NCBI RefSeq assembly: GCF_009769385.1 | Contig: NZ_VKAB01000015.1 | Span: 186,001-250,000 of the forward strand | Source: Saccharothrix deserti | GTDB taxonomy: Bacteria > Actinomycetota > Actinomycetes > Mycobacteriales > Pseudonocardiaceae | Direction of reading: 5' to 3' | Length of the DNA: 64,000 nucleotides | Shown: positions 55,315 through 62,866 of the stretch, one piece after another | How positions within the stretch are numbered: position 1 is the first letter of the stretch | Layout: every line of letters begins with the position of its first letter | Notes under the pieces: model-generated | What the model saw: the letters and a program-made list of their open reading frames with translations, nothing else | Databases searched by the model: none | Told to the model about the DNA's origin: nothing | Position numbers and translations under genes: made by a program

Positions 55315-55366
55315 GCAGCAGAAGGACCAGTAGTCGAGCAGGACCACCTTGCGGCGCACGTCGGCC
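55315..55366 (-). pseudogene. Duplicated fragment of the upstream TlpA-NHL gene
   Basis: GCAGCAGAAGGACCAG and AGCAGGACCACCTTGC match, with few changes, positions 53997-54049 of the intact gene, in the same orientation; the encoded LLDFWSFCC block reads as LLDYWSFCC here. Only the Cys-motif region survives. It suggests the toxin-antitoxin pair entered between two TlpA-type genes, or that a second copy decayed afterward. Confidence 0.7.
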
Positions 55367-55428
55367 AACGACCGGCGGTCAACACGATGCCCCTGGCGGG
55401 CTATTTCGCCGTCCACCAACTGAGACGA

Positions 55429-55806
55429 CTAGCGGGAACGGACTGTGCGGGGGCCGAGGACGGCGGCGTTCAGGGCTTCCACGCGGTGGCGGAGGGCTCG
55501 GTCGGCGGTGATTACCGTGCACGGGCGGTTCGGGGGGTTGGTGCGGACTACGTCCACGATGGTGTCGTCGCCTGAGCCGGGGGCGGAGACGACGCGGACG
55601 CCGGGGATCGACTCGACGTCGCGGGCCCTGCCCTCGACCACGAGGACCACTTCCAGCGGGCCCGGGAGCGTCGGCAGGCCGTGTTCGGCCACTTCGACGA
55701 GGTTGTCCCGCAGGCGGGTGGCGGCGCCGGCGCGGTCGCGCCACCAGCCGTCCGGGACGGAGCCGACGACGTTGGCCGCGTCCACGACCAGGAGCGGAGG
55801 CGTCAT
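55429..55806 (-). CDS. NYN/PIN-like domain protein
   Basis: A 125-residue single NYN-type (PIN-like) domain. LLVVDAANVVGSVPDGWW has the first acidic position and the NYN Asn; GSGDDTIVDVV and CTVITADRALRHRV give the later acidic cluster. It could act as a small RNA-processing nuclease. It resembles proteins often labelled NTP pyrophosphohydrolase without good reason. ATG start; the promoter side is a 418-base gap with structured elements. Confidence 0.8.
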   Translation of the reverse strand: MTPPLLVVDAANVVGSVPDGWWRDRAGAATRLRDNLVEVAEHGLPTLPGPLEVVLVVEGRARDVESIPGVRVVSAPGSGDDTIVDVVRTNPPNRPCTVITADRALRHRVEALNAAVLGPRTVRSR

Positions 55807-55980
55807 CCGGTCATGCTCTCAGCAAACCTCGGAGAAACTGTCGTACCCCGGTGGCACGATGGTGTTGTCCGTGGGGGACAGGTGAAACACCGCAGGGGGA
55901 GATGGTGATGATCGGGCGTGCCCGGAGAGTTGACGACGCCTGGAACGGCTCGGCCACGGCCGCGTAGCCGGACATGGGAA

Positions 55981-56090
55981 ACCCCGCGGTGCTGCCAGGT
56001 CGGGGGTCCGACAGCATCGCGGGGTCATCTGGAACATCGAGACACGATCGTGGACTGTTACATCCCCTACTGGATGTGACACAGGTCACG
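55981..56090 (-). other. Structured non-coding segment with hairpin and CRP-like site
   Basis: A 45-base hairpin at 55981-56025 has a 16-bp stem (ACCCCGCGGTGCTG paired with CAGCATCGCGGGGT, one mismatch) followed in the minus direction by TTTCCC. About 50 bases away, TGTGACACAGGTCACG (56075-56090) matches the CRP/GlxR pattern TGTGA-N6-TCACA at 9 of 10 positions. A short minus-strand RNA could run between them. No coding frame here has normal codon bias. Confidence 0.4.
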
Positions 56091-56099
56091 TTTCGATGT

Positions 56100-56140
56100 G
56101 ACGAAGCCCTGCCGCGCGGGAGGTGCGGCAGGGCTTCGTC
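56100..56140 (-). terminator. Perfect hairpin downstream of the 48-residue protein gene
   Basis: GACGAAGCCCTGCCGC pairs perfectly with GCGGCAGGGCTTCGTC (16 bp) around a 9-base loop. There is little U-tract on either side. It lies about 85 bases after the small gene's stop. Confidence 0.7.
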
Positions 56141-56224
56141 GTTCACCCTTCGCCAGAGCGCGGACGACGGGGCTGCACACCCGATATCGATCGGGTGGTC
56201 GTCACGCGCGCCGGGAGGTCCTCC

Positions 56225-56371
56225 TCAACGGAGGGTGGTCACCTGCGCCTGGGCGATCGCCATCAGCTCGTGACGCATGGCCGGGGTGGGCGCCATGTCG
56301 ATCGCGCGGGCGACAGCCTTGCGGTTGCGAGCCTCGACACGACGAGCGCGGAGCTTCGCAGTGAAGTTCAT
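56225..56371 (-). CDS. Conserved small actinobacterial protein, 48 residues
   Basis: A 48-residue basic helical protein (FTAKLRARRVEARNRKAVAR, then PAMRHELMAIAQAQ), with a GAGAGGGATGAAT ribosome-binding stretch before the ATG. Similar short proteins of this make-up are widespread in actinomycetes, with no known role; I know the family only by this general look. Two palindromes (56426-56439 and 56558-56575) lie in the upstream region. Confidence 0.7.
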   Translation of the reverse strand: MNFTAKLRARRVEARNRKAVARAIDMAPTPAMRHELMAIAQAQVTTLR

Positions 56372-56425
56372 CGGGGATTCATCCCTCTCAAAGGTTCTCT
56401 CGGTGGTGTGCCTCAAGTATGCACC

Positions 56426-56575
56426 CTCGCGTGCGCGAGCGCACCCGATTTTCCGGTGAGGTGCCGCACATGCCGACGAATCATCGGCAGCCACCTGGAG
56501 GAGCCCGGCGATTCGCCTGATGTTCACCTCGCAGACCGGACGCGCCGAAGAGAACTCTCTAGCGTGCACGCTAGA
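56426..56575. promoter_or_regulatory. Promoter-proximal palindromes CTCGCGTGCGCGAG and TCTAGCGTGCACGCTAGA
   Basis: The 18-bp palindrome at 56558-56575 is perfect; the 14-bp one at 56426-56439 is near-perfect (its centre TG is asymmetric) and shares the GCGTGC core. They lie 55 and 187 bases upstream of the 48-residue gene and could be operator copies. The rest of the 252-base gap shows nothing else clear. Confidence 0.55.
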
Positions 56576-56623
56576 TCACCCAATGCAACCGAAGCGAACG
56601 AATAACCGCAGGTCAGGCCGACG

Positions 56624-57817
56624 TCAGTCCTCGCGACCGAGCAGGAACCGGCCGAAGTGGGGCACGGTGAACGCGATCTGCCCGCGCTCGGCCGAGTACA
56701 CGAGCCCCTTCTTGATCAGACTGTCCCGCGCCGGCGACAACGACGACGGCTTGCGCCCCAGGTGGTCGGCCACCTGCGCGGTGTTCACGCCCGCGTCCTT
56801 GCCGTCGGTCAGCTCCGCCATCGCCCGCAGGTACTCCCGCTCGGCCGGCGTCGCCCGCTCGTACCGCGACCCGAAGAACCCGACCGCCAACTCGACGTCC
56901 GCCTCCGGCGCGGCCACCGCCACGTCCACCGCGGTGATCGGGTCGGCCGGCGCCGCGTCCCACGCCGCCTTGCCGTAGGCCTGGATGAAGTACGGGTAGC
57001 CGCCGGACGCGTCGAACAGCGCGTCCAACGCCTCCGGCTCGATGCCCGCCTCCTCGCGGTCCACCGGCGCCAACACCGCCCGGTCCGCGTCCTCACGCGC
57101 CAGCCGGTCGATCCGGACGTACCGGAACAGCCGCTCCGAGTACGACTTCGACGCCGACAGCACGGCGGGCAGGTGCGGCAGCCCGGCGCCGACCACGACC
57201 AGCGGTGCCCCGGACTGCGACAGCTCGTGGCACGCCGCGCACAACGCCGAGATGTCGTCCGCCTGCACGTCCTGCATCTCGTCGATCAGCAGCGCCACGC
57301 CGGTGCCGACGTCCTGCGCCAGCTCCGCGACCTCCGTGAACAGCTCCACCAGGTCGATCTCGATGTCACCGGAGTCCGCCCGTCCGACCGCCGCGGGCAC
57401 GTCGATGCCCGGCTGCCACCGGTCGCGCAGCTTCGCGTCCTCGGGGTTGGCCCGCAGCGCGAACGCCTTCAGCACCCCGAGCACGGCCTCCACCCGGTCC
57501 GGCGCGCGGTGCCGCACGGCCAGGTCGCGGATCGCCCGGTGCAGTGCCGCCGACAGCGGTCGGCGCAACCCCGCCTCGGGCCGTGCCTCGATCTTCCCCG
57601 CGCCCCAGCCGCGTTTCACCGCCATCGACCGCAGTTCGCCCAGCAGCACGGTCTTGCCCACGCCGCGCAGCCCGGTGAGCACGAGGCTGCGTTCCGGCCG
57701 GCCGCGAGCGACCCGTTCCAGCACCACCTCGAACGCGCGCAACTCCTTGTCGCGCCCCGCCAGCTCGGGTGGCCGCTGGCCCGCACCGGGGGCGAACGGG
57801 TTGCGCACCGGGTCCAT
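56624..57817 (-). CDS. Orc1/Cdc6-like AAA ATPase with winged helix
   Basis: A 397-residue ATPase. LAGRDKELRAFEVVLERVARGRPERSLVLTGLRGVGKT gives the amino signature and Walker A (residues 49-56); ALLIDEMQD (about 176-182) is Walker B; the later part is a winged-helix (ERATPAEREYLRAMAELTDGKDAGVNTAQVADHLGRKPSSLSPARDSLIKKGLVY). This matches an archaeal-type Orc1/Cdc6-like ATPase found singly in actinobacteria, role unknown; perhaps phage defence or plasmid-like functions. Its product is certain as an ATPase, not as to function. Confidence 0.88.
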   Translation of the reverse strand: MDPVRNPFAPGAGQRPPELAGRDKELRAFEVVLERVARGRPERSLVLTGLRGVGKTVLLGELRSMAVKRGWGAGKIEARPEAGLRRPLSAALHRAIRDLAVRHRAPDRVEAVLGVLKAFALRANPEDAKLRDRWQPGIDVPAAVGRADSGDIEIDLVELFTEVAELAQDVGTGVALLIDEMQDVQADDISALCAACHELSQSGAPLVVVGAGLPHLPAVLSASKSYSERLFRYVRIDRLAREDADRAVLAPVDREEAGIEPEALDALFDASGGYPYFIQAYGKAAWDAAPADPITAVDVAVAAPEADVELAVGFFGSRYERATPAEREYLRAMAELTDGKDAGVNTAQVADHLGRKPSSLSPARDSLIKKGLVYSAERGQIAFTVPHFGRFLLGRED

Positions 57818-57919
57818 CCTCGGACGGTATCGAGGTGTCTACGACCGATCCAATACTCACGCCGTGTCGGCGGGTATTCATCTATCTAGGGCCAAAGCTA
57901 TACAGAGCTATCGAGCGCC

Positions 57920-58567
57920 ATGACCGGTAGCGTCGGCGCCATGGCTGAGGTGGTGACGAAGGGCGTCGGCAAGGTCGAGCGGACCGCCGACCGCGCCGAG
58001 GTGAACGTGAGCTTCGAGACGACGGGCTCGACGCGCAACGAGGCGGTGGACGCGCTGACCGCGCGGATCGCCGCCGTGGAGCCCGCGTTCGAACGGCCGG
58101 GCGTGGAGGTGCGTTCACGGCAGCTCCACGTGCACGACAACTGGGACGGCAAGCGCCGTTCCGGCAGCCGTGCCGCGCAGAACTACCTCGTGCGGATCAA
58201 CGACATCACGGGCGTGGACGACCTGCTGGCCACCCTCGTGATCGCCGAGCCGACGTGGCTCAACGGGCCGACGTGGCAGCTCAAGGACGACGCGGACGCC
58301 GTCCGGGAGGCGCAGCGCGAGGCCGTGCAGGACGCGCGCCGCCGTGCCGAGGGGTACACGGAGGCCCTCGGTGCACGACTCGGCCCGCTCCAACGGCTGA
58401 CCGACGGCGACGCCGAGGTGTGGGCGGCCGAGTCGCACCGCACGATGACGCGCGGTTACGGCGGCGGCGCGCCCGGCGTGCCGCCGCAGATGGACCAGCT
58501 CAACCTGGAGGCGCAGCAGATCGTGGTGACGGTCCGCTGCACGGCCTCGTGGACGCTCCTCGACTGA
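57920..58567 (+). CDS. SIMPL-domain (DUF541) protein
   Basis: A 215-residue protein with a SIMPL/BP26-type domain: VTKGVGKVERTADRAEVNVSFETTGST at the start, ALTARIAAVEPAFE, NYLVRINDITGVDDLLATLV and the QAQREAVQDARRRAEGYTEALGARLGPLQRL helix, then VVTVRCTASWTL. DUF541 proteins form rings in some bacteria; no signal peptide is seen here, unlike many members. The ATG at 57920 or 57941 could be the start. Ends before terminator copy D. Confidence 0.85.
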   Translation: MTGSVGAMAEVVTKGVGKVERTADRAEVNVSFETTGSTRNEAVDALTARIAAVEPAFERPGVEVRSRQLHVHDNWDGKRRSGSRAAQNYLVRINDITGVDDLLATLVIAEPTWLNGPTWQLKDDADAVREAQREAVQDARRRAEGYTEALGARLGPLQRLTDGDAEVWAAESHRTMTRGYGGGAPGVPPQMDQLNLEAQQIVVTVRCTASWTLLD

Positions 58568-58597
58568 CCGGGGTGCTTCGCGCTGACGGACCGCTTC

Positions 58598-58630
58598 GCA
58601 GGGGTCCCCGCCCAGGGGATCCCTGTTTTT
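58598..58630 (+). terminator. Terminator hairpin, copy D of the dispersed element
   Basis: A 12-bp stem (58598-58609 with 58615-58626, two G-U pairs), 5-base loop and TTTTT tract, downstream of the SIMPL gene. CCGACAA at 58648-58654 and TGTGGACAA at 58677-58685 follow, exactly 22 bases apart, completing the composite element. Confidence 0.9.
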
Positions 58631-58692
58631 GATCCTGCCAGACCGGACCGACAAGATCGGGCCGTCGGGCCTTGCCTGTGGACAACTCGCCG

Positions 58693-58824
58693 GACCTGAA
58701 CGTTGAACTCACCGGTCCTGAGAGTTCGACTCGCGCGGCCTGGAGGTTCGACTCTCGGCACCTGAGGGTTCGACTCACGCGACCTGAGGGTTCGACTCTC
58801 GGGATCTGGGGGTTCGACTCTCGG
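58693..58824 (+). repeat. Array of six exact-length 22-bp tandem repeats
   Basis: Units start at 58693, 58715, 58737, 58759, 58781 and 58803; the shared core is CTGAGGGTTCGACTCTCGG. The array ends two bases before the stop codon of the minus-strand thiolase gene, just as the array at 35215-35368 abuts another minus-strand gene. No spacers. The GGTTCGACTC core resembles a tRNA T-arm, but there is no tRNA. Confidence 0.92.
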
Positions 58825-58826
58825 GG

Positions 58827-60095
58827 TTATCGCTCGACGATCGCGGTGACGCCCTGGCCGCCGGCTGCGCAGATCGAGATCAGGCCGCGGCCTGAGCCGC
58901 GTTCGGCCAGGAGCTTGGCCAGGGTGGCCACGATTCGGGCGCCGGTGGCGGCGAACGGGTGGCCGGCGGCCAGCGACGAGCCGTTGACGTTGAGCTTCGA
59001 GCGGTCGATCGCGCCGAGCGGACCGTCCAAGCCGAGCCTGCCCTTGCAGAAGTCCGCGTCCTCCCACGCCTTCAACGTCGTCAGCACCTGCGACGCGAAC
59101 GCCTCGTGGATCTCGTAGAAGTCGAAGTCCTGCAACGCCAGACCGGCCCGCGCCAGCATCCGCGGCACGGCGTAGGCGGGCGCCATCAGCAGGCCCTCGG
59201 CGCCGTGGACGTAGTCGACGGCGGCCGTCTCGGTGAACGTGAGGTAGGCCGACACCGGCAGGTTCCGCGCCGCCGCCCACTCCTCGGACGCCAGCAGCAC
59301 GGCCGACGCGCCGTCGCTGAGCGGCGTGGAGTTGCCCGCGGTCATCGTCGCGCCCTCGCCCCGGCCGAACACCGGCTTGAGCTTGGCCAGCTTCTCCACC
59401 GACGAGTCCGGCCGCAGGTTCTGGTCGCGGGTCAGGCCCTGGAACGGCGTGACGAGGTCGTCGAAGAACCCGCGGTCGTAGGCGGCGGCGAGGTTGCGGT
59501 GGCTGGCGGCGGCCAGTTCGTCCTGGTCCTCACGCGAGATGCCCCACTCGCGGGCGGTGATCGCGGCGTGCTCGCCCATGGACAGGCCGGTGCGCGGCTC
59601 GCCGTTGCGCGGCACGTCCGGCACCACGTGCCGAGGGCGGAGCTTCAGCGCGGCCTTGAGCTTCGCGCCGGCGCTCCGGGCCCGGTTGAACTCCAGCAGC
59701 ACGCCGCGCAGGCCCTCGTTCACGGCGATCGGCGCGTCGCTGGTGGTGTCCACGCCGCCCGCGATGCCGACCTCGATCTGCCCGAGCGCGATCTTGTTGG
59801 CCACCGCGATCACCGCCTGCAGACCGGTGCCGCACGCCTGCTGCATGTCGTAACCAGGGGTTTCGGCGGACAGCCTGCTGCCCAGCACCGCCTCGCGGAC
59901 CAGGTTGAAGTCGCGGCTGTGCTTGAGCACCGCGCCCGCGACGACCTCGCCGAGCCGTTCCCCCTGGAGGCCGAACCGGCTGACCAGACCGTCCAGGGTG
60001 GCGGTGAACATGTCCTGGTTCGACGCTGTGGCGTACGGACCGTTCGAGCGGGCGAACGGGATGCGGTTGCCGCCGAGGATGGCTACGCGGGCCAT
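58827..60095 (-). CDS. fadA2: Acetyl-CoA acetyltransferase (thiolase), FadA2-like
   Basis: A 422-residue thiolase catalysing the last step of beta-oxidation or its reverse. Nucleophilic Cys88 lies in GYDMQQACGTGLQAV; the later catalytic groups are in FYEIHEAFASQ (His), NVNGSSLAAGHPFAATGAR (His) and SICAAGGQG (Cys). Divergent from fabG4 with a shared control region, the order known for mycobacterial fadA2-fabG4-htdX. The 22-bp repeat array begins two bases after the stop. Confidence 0.95.
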   Translation of the reverse strand: MARVAILGGNRIPFARSNGPYATASNQDMFTATLDGLVSRFGLQGERLGEVVAGAVLKHSRDFNLVREAVLGSRLSAETPGYDMQQACGTGLQAVIAVANKIALGQIEVGIAGGVDTTSDAPIAVNEGLRGVLLEFNRARSAGAKLKAALKLRPRHVVPDVPRNGEPRTGLSMGEHAAITAREWGISREDQDELAAASHRNLAAAYDRGFFDDLVTPFQGLTRDQNLRPDSSVEKLAKLKPVFGRGEGATMTAGNSTPLSDGASAVLLASEEWAAARNLPVSAYLTFTETAAVDYVHGAEGLLMAPAYAVPRMLARAGLALQDFDFYEIHEAFASQVLTTLKAWEDADFCKGRLGLDGPLGAIDRSKLNVNGSSLAAGHPFAATGARIVATLAKLLAERGSGRGLISICAAGGQGVTAIVER

Positions 60096-60136
60096 GTCGT
60101 CCTCCAGGGTGGTGGGCGTGTCGCCGCCAATGTTAG

Positions 60137-60166
60137 CTACTCGCCAGTAGACTTACTAGCAAGTAG
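60137..60166. promoter_or_regulatory. Two TetR-type palindromes in the fadA2/fabG4 divergent promoter
   Basis: CTACTCGCCAGTAG (60137-60150) and TTACTAGCAAGTAG (60153-60166) share the TACTNGCNAGTA core with perfect 5-bp outer arms in the first. Their starts are 16 bases apart, and they fill the centre of the 87-base gap between the two start codons. Together with the fadE5-like and SDR-gene sites they suggest one regulator for lipid genes. Confidence 0.7.
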
Positions 60167-60182
60167 GGAGTGTGATGTCGGC

Positions 60183-61490
60183 ATGGATCGATACCAGTCG
60201 TTCGCCAAGTCCGGCCTCGGGCGGTTCGTCGTGGGCAAGCTGGGCCTACCCGATCCGTACCCGTTGCGCCGCCATTCACCCGCGCAGCCCCCGCTCGACG
60301 GCCCCGTGCTGGTCGGTGGCAGCGGACGACTCGTCGACCCGGTCGGCGCGGTGGTGAAGTCGATCGGCCTGGACGTGGTGTCCGAGGCCGATCGGTACGG
60401 CGGACTGGTGTTCGACGCGTCCGGCATCGACTCGGTCGAGCGGTTGCGCGAGCTGTACGAGTTCTTCCAGCCGGTGATCCGGTCGCTGGCGCCGTGCGGG
60501 CGGGTGGTGGTTCTCGGGACACCGCCCGAGCAGGCCGAGTCGCAGGTCGCGCAGCGCGCGCTGGAGGGGTTCACGCGCAGCGTCGGCAAGGAGCTCAAGC
60601 GCGGCGGCACGGCACAGCTGGTGTACGTCGCGCCCGGCGCCGAGGGCGCGATCGAGTCGACGTTGCGGTTCCTGCTGTCGGGCCGGTCGGCGTACGTGTC
60701 CGGGCAGGTGGTGCGGATCGGGCCGGCCGACGTCGAGGCGCCGGAGGACTGGGACCGGCCGTTGGCCGGGAAGGTCGCGCTGGTCACGGGTGCGTCGCGG
60801 GGTATCGGCGCGGCGATCGCCGACGTGCTGGGACGCGACGGCGCGCACGTCGTGTGCCTGGACGTGCCCGCGCAGGGCGAGGAACTGTCCGCGGTGGCGA
60901 ACCGGGTCGGCGGTTCGACGCTCCAACTCGACATCACCGCGCCGGACGCACCCATGAAGATCGTCGAGCACCTCACGCAGCGGCACCACGGCGTCGACAT
61001 CGTGGTGCACAACGCGGGCATCACGCGGGACCGCACGCTCGGGCGGATGGACGCCGACCGGTGGGACGCGGTGATCGCGGTGAACCTGGCGTCGCAGGAA
61101 CGGGTCGACGACGCGTTGTTCGCGGCGGACGCGGTGCGGCCCGACGGGCGGATCATCGGCGTGTCGTCCATCGCGGGCATCGCGGGCAACGTCGGCCAGA
61201 CCAACTACGCCACCAGCAAGGCGGGTGTGATCGGCGTGGTCGACTCGCTGTCCCGGCGGGTCGCGGGCCGGGCCACGGTGAACGCGGTCGCGCCGGGGTT
61301 CATCGAGACGAAGATGACCGCCGCGGTGCCGTTGCTGATCCGCGAGGCGGGGCGGCGGATGAACAGCATGGCGCAGGGCGGTCTGCCGGTGGACGTCGCC
61401 GAGACGATCGCGTGGTTCGCGCACCCGGCGTCGGCCGGGGTGAACGGCAACGTCGTGCGGGTGTGCGGGCAGAGCCTGCTGGGGGCGTGA
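60183..61490 (+). CDS. fabG4: High-molecular-weight 3-oxoacyl-ACP reductase, FabG4-like
   Basis: A 435-residue SDR with an amino flavodoxin-like extension (about residues 1-190), the layout of mycobacterial FabG4. The SDR part has TGASRGIG (202-209), IVVHNAGITRDRTLGRM (NAG) and VGQTNYATSKAGVIG (Tyr/Lys). It reduces 3-oxoacyl groups, with CoA rather than ACP substrates in FabG4. ATG at 60183; the preceding leader contains the TetR-type sites. It overlaps htdX by one base (TGATG). Confidence 0.93.
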   Translation: MDRYQSFAKSGLGRFVVGKLGLPDPYPLRRHSPAQPPLDGPVLVGGSGRLVDPVGAVVKSIGLDVVSEADRYGGLVFDASGIDSVERLRELYEFFQPVIRSLAPCGRVVVLGTPPEQAESQVAQRALEGFTRSVGKELKRGGTAQLVYVAPGAEGAIESTLRFLLSGRSAYVSGQVVRIGPADVEAPEDWDRPLAGKVALVTGASRGIGAAIADVLGRDGAHVVCLDVPAQGEELSAVANRVGGSTLQLDITAPDAPMKIVEHLTQRHHGVDIVVHNAGITRDRTLGRMDADRWDAVIAVNLASQERVDDALFAADAVRPDGRIIGVSSIAGIAGNVGQTNYATSKAGVIGVVDSLSRRVAGRATVNAVAPGFIETKMTAAVPLLIREAGRRMNSMAQGGLPVDVAETIAWFAHPASAGVNGNVVRVCGQSLLGA

Positions 61491-62314
61491 TGTCGAACCT
61501 GACCCTGCTGTACGCCAAGGCCGCGCTGACCGGGTTCACCCGGCGCGGGACCGAGCTGCCGGAGTCCTCTTCGGACGCCGAGGTCACGGTCGACCCGGAG
61601 CACTTGGCGCGGTACAACAAGGTGTGCGGGTTCGGCGTGCGCGACGAGCTGCCGATCACGTACCCGCACGTGCTCGGGTTCGGGCTGCAGATCCGGCTGA
61701 TGACGGCGCGCGGGTTCCCGTTCCCGCTGCCCGGTCTGGTGCACGTGGCCAACCGGATCACGCAGCACCGGCCGTTGCTGGTGTCCGAACCGCTGTCGCT
61801 GCACGTGGCGTTGGCGAACCTGCGGCCGCACGAGCGCGGTCGGCAGTTCGACGTGGTGACCACGGTGTGCGTCGAGGGCGAAGAGGCTTGGGTCGACGTG
61901 TCGACTTATCTCCGGCGCGGCGGCGGGGCCTCTGCCGGCCGGTCCGAGGGCCAGTCCGAGGGCCAGTCCGCGCGTGCCGAGCCGCCCGTGCCGACGGCGG
62001 TGTGGCGGCTGCCCGGTGACCTCGGGCGGCGGTACGCGGACGTGTCCGGCGACCGGAACCCGATCCACCTGCACTCGCTGGCCGCGAAGGCGTTCGGCTT
62101 CCCCCGGGCCATCGCGCACGGCATGTGGTCGAAGGCCCGGTGCGTGGCCGCGTTCGAAGGCCGGCTGCCCGACGCGTACGAGGTCGACGTGCGGTTCAAG
62201 GCGCCGATTCCGCTACCGGGGGAGGTCGACTTCTCGACCTCGACCACCGGTGACGGCCGGCGGTTCGCGCTGTGGTCGCACCGGCCGCACCTGGAGGGCG
62301 TGATCAGCGGCTGA
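61490..62314 (+). CDS. htdX: MaoC-type 3-hydroxyacyl dehydratase, HtdX-like
   Basis: A 274-residue double-hotdog enoyl hydratase/dehydratase. The catalytic motif is SGDRNPIHLHSLAAKAFGF followed by RAIAHGMW (Asp and His of the MaoC hydratase-2 motif). It removes water from 3-hydroxyacyl-CoA/ACP, complementing FabG4. A Ser/Gly/Glu-rich linker (ASAGRSEGQSEGQSARAE) joins the two hotdog halves. The ATG overlaps the fabG4 stop. It overlaps the convergent MarR gene by 11 bases. Confidence 0.92.
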   Translation: MSNLTLLYAKAALTGFTRRGTELPESSSDAEVTVDPEHLARYNKVCGFGVRDELPITYPHVLGFGLQIRLMTARGFPFPLPGLVHVANRITQHRPLLVSEPLSLHVALANLRPHERGRQFDVVTTVCVEGEEAWVDVSTYLRRGGGASAGRSEGQSEGQSARAEPPVPTAVWRLPGDLGRRYADVSGDRNPIHLHSLAAKAFGFPRAIAHGMWSKARCVAAFEGRLPDAYEVDVRFKAPIPLPGEVDFSTSTTGDGRRFALWSHRPHLEGVISG

Positions 62315-62735
62315 CGTTGTCGGCCAACGTGCGCAGGAGGGCGCGCAGCCGGGCCGTGTCCTCCTGGCTGAGGTTCATCGCGTCGCCGATCGCGGGCGGC
62401 ACGTCCTTGGCGCGTTCGCGCAGCTCCTCGCCTTGTTCGGTGAGCACGACCCGGACCGAGCGCTCGTCGTCCGGACGGCGTTCCCGGCGGATCAGGCCGG
62501 CCGACTCCAGCCGCTTGAGCAGCGGCGAGAGCGTGCCGTAGTCGAGTTGGAGCGCGGCGGCGACGTCCTTCACCGGGACCGAGCCCCGCTCCCACAGCAC
62601 CAGCAGCACCAGGTACTGCGGGTAGGTCAGGCCCAGGTCGTCCAGCAACGGCCGGTACCGCGCGGTGACGGCCCGCGAGGCGGCGTAGAGCGCGAAGCAG
62701 AGCTGGTCGTCCAGCTCCAGGGTGAAGTTCCGCAT
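62304..62735 (-). CDS. MarR-family OhrR-type regulator
   Basis: A 143-residue regulator with the OhrR amino end MRNFTLELDDQLCFALYAASR, in which Cys13 is the peroxide-sensing Cys. The winged helix reads LTYPQYLVLLVLWERG, DVAAALQLDYGTLSPLLKRLESAGL, ERSVRVVLTEQGEELR. Oxidation of the Cys should release DNA. ATG at 62735 follows GGAAGGGGACGGAC. It diverges from an esterase gene with a palindrome between them; no ohr peroxidase is adjacent, so the target may be the esterase. Confidence 0.88.
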   Translation of the reverse strand: MRNFTLELDDQLCFALYAASRAVTARYRPLLDDLGLTYPQYLVLLVLWERGSVPVKDVAAALQLDYGTLSPLLKRLESAGLIRRERRPDDERSVRVVLTEQGEELRERAKDVPPAIGDAMNLSQEDTARLRALLRTLADNVSR

Positions 62736-62788
62736 GTCCGTCCCCTTCCACCCCCTGTGACTGAGCCCACGATACACCTGCGCCCATT

Positions 62789-62806
62789 TAGATTGTGCAC
62801 GATGTA
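62789..62806. promoter_or_regulatory. Probable OhrR-type operator between regulator and esterase
   Basis: TAGATTGTGCACGATGTA is an 18-bp inverted repeat with 14 of 18 positions symmetric, centred on GTGCAC, as in OhrR operators of actinomycetes (from memory). It lies about 54 bases before the MarR start and 61 before the esterase start, so it could control both. Confidence 0.65.
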
Positions 62807-62866
62807 ATCGGGCACTATGGTTCTGTCTTGTCAGGTTCAGCCAGCACGACGCCCGAGGAGCCGAAG

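Noticed and set aside
55890-56010. Possible c-di-AMP (ydaO-type) riboswitch, because GGGAAACC and GTAGCCGG words occur near the structured gap
   Set aside because: The characteristic conserved core (such as CAGCTAACC-type segments) is missing and no suitable downstream gene in that direction is present.
58693-58824. GGTTCGACTC cores considered as tRNA T-arms or tRNA fragments
   Set aside because: No acceptor, D or anticodon arms can be drawn; the motif simply repeats every 22 bases.
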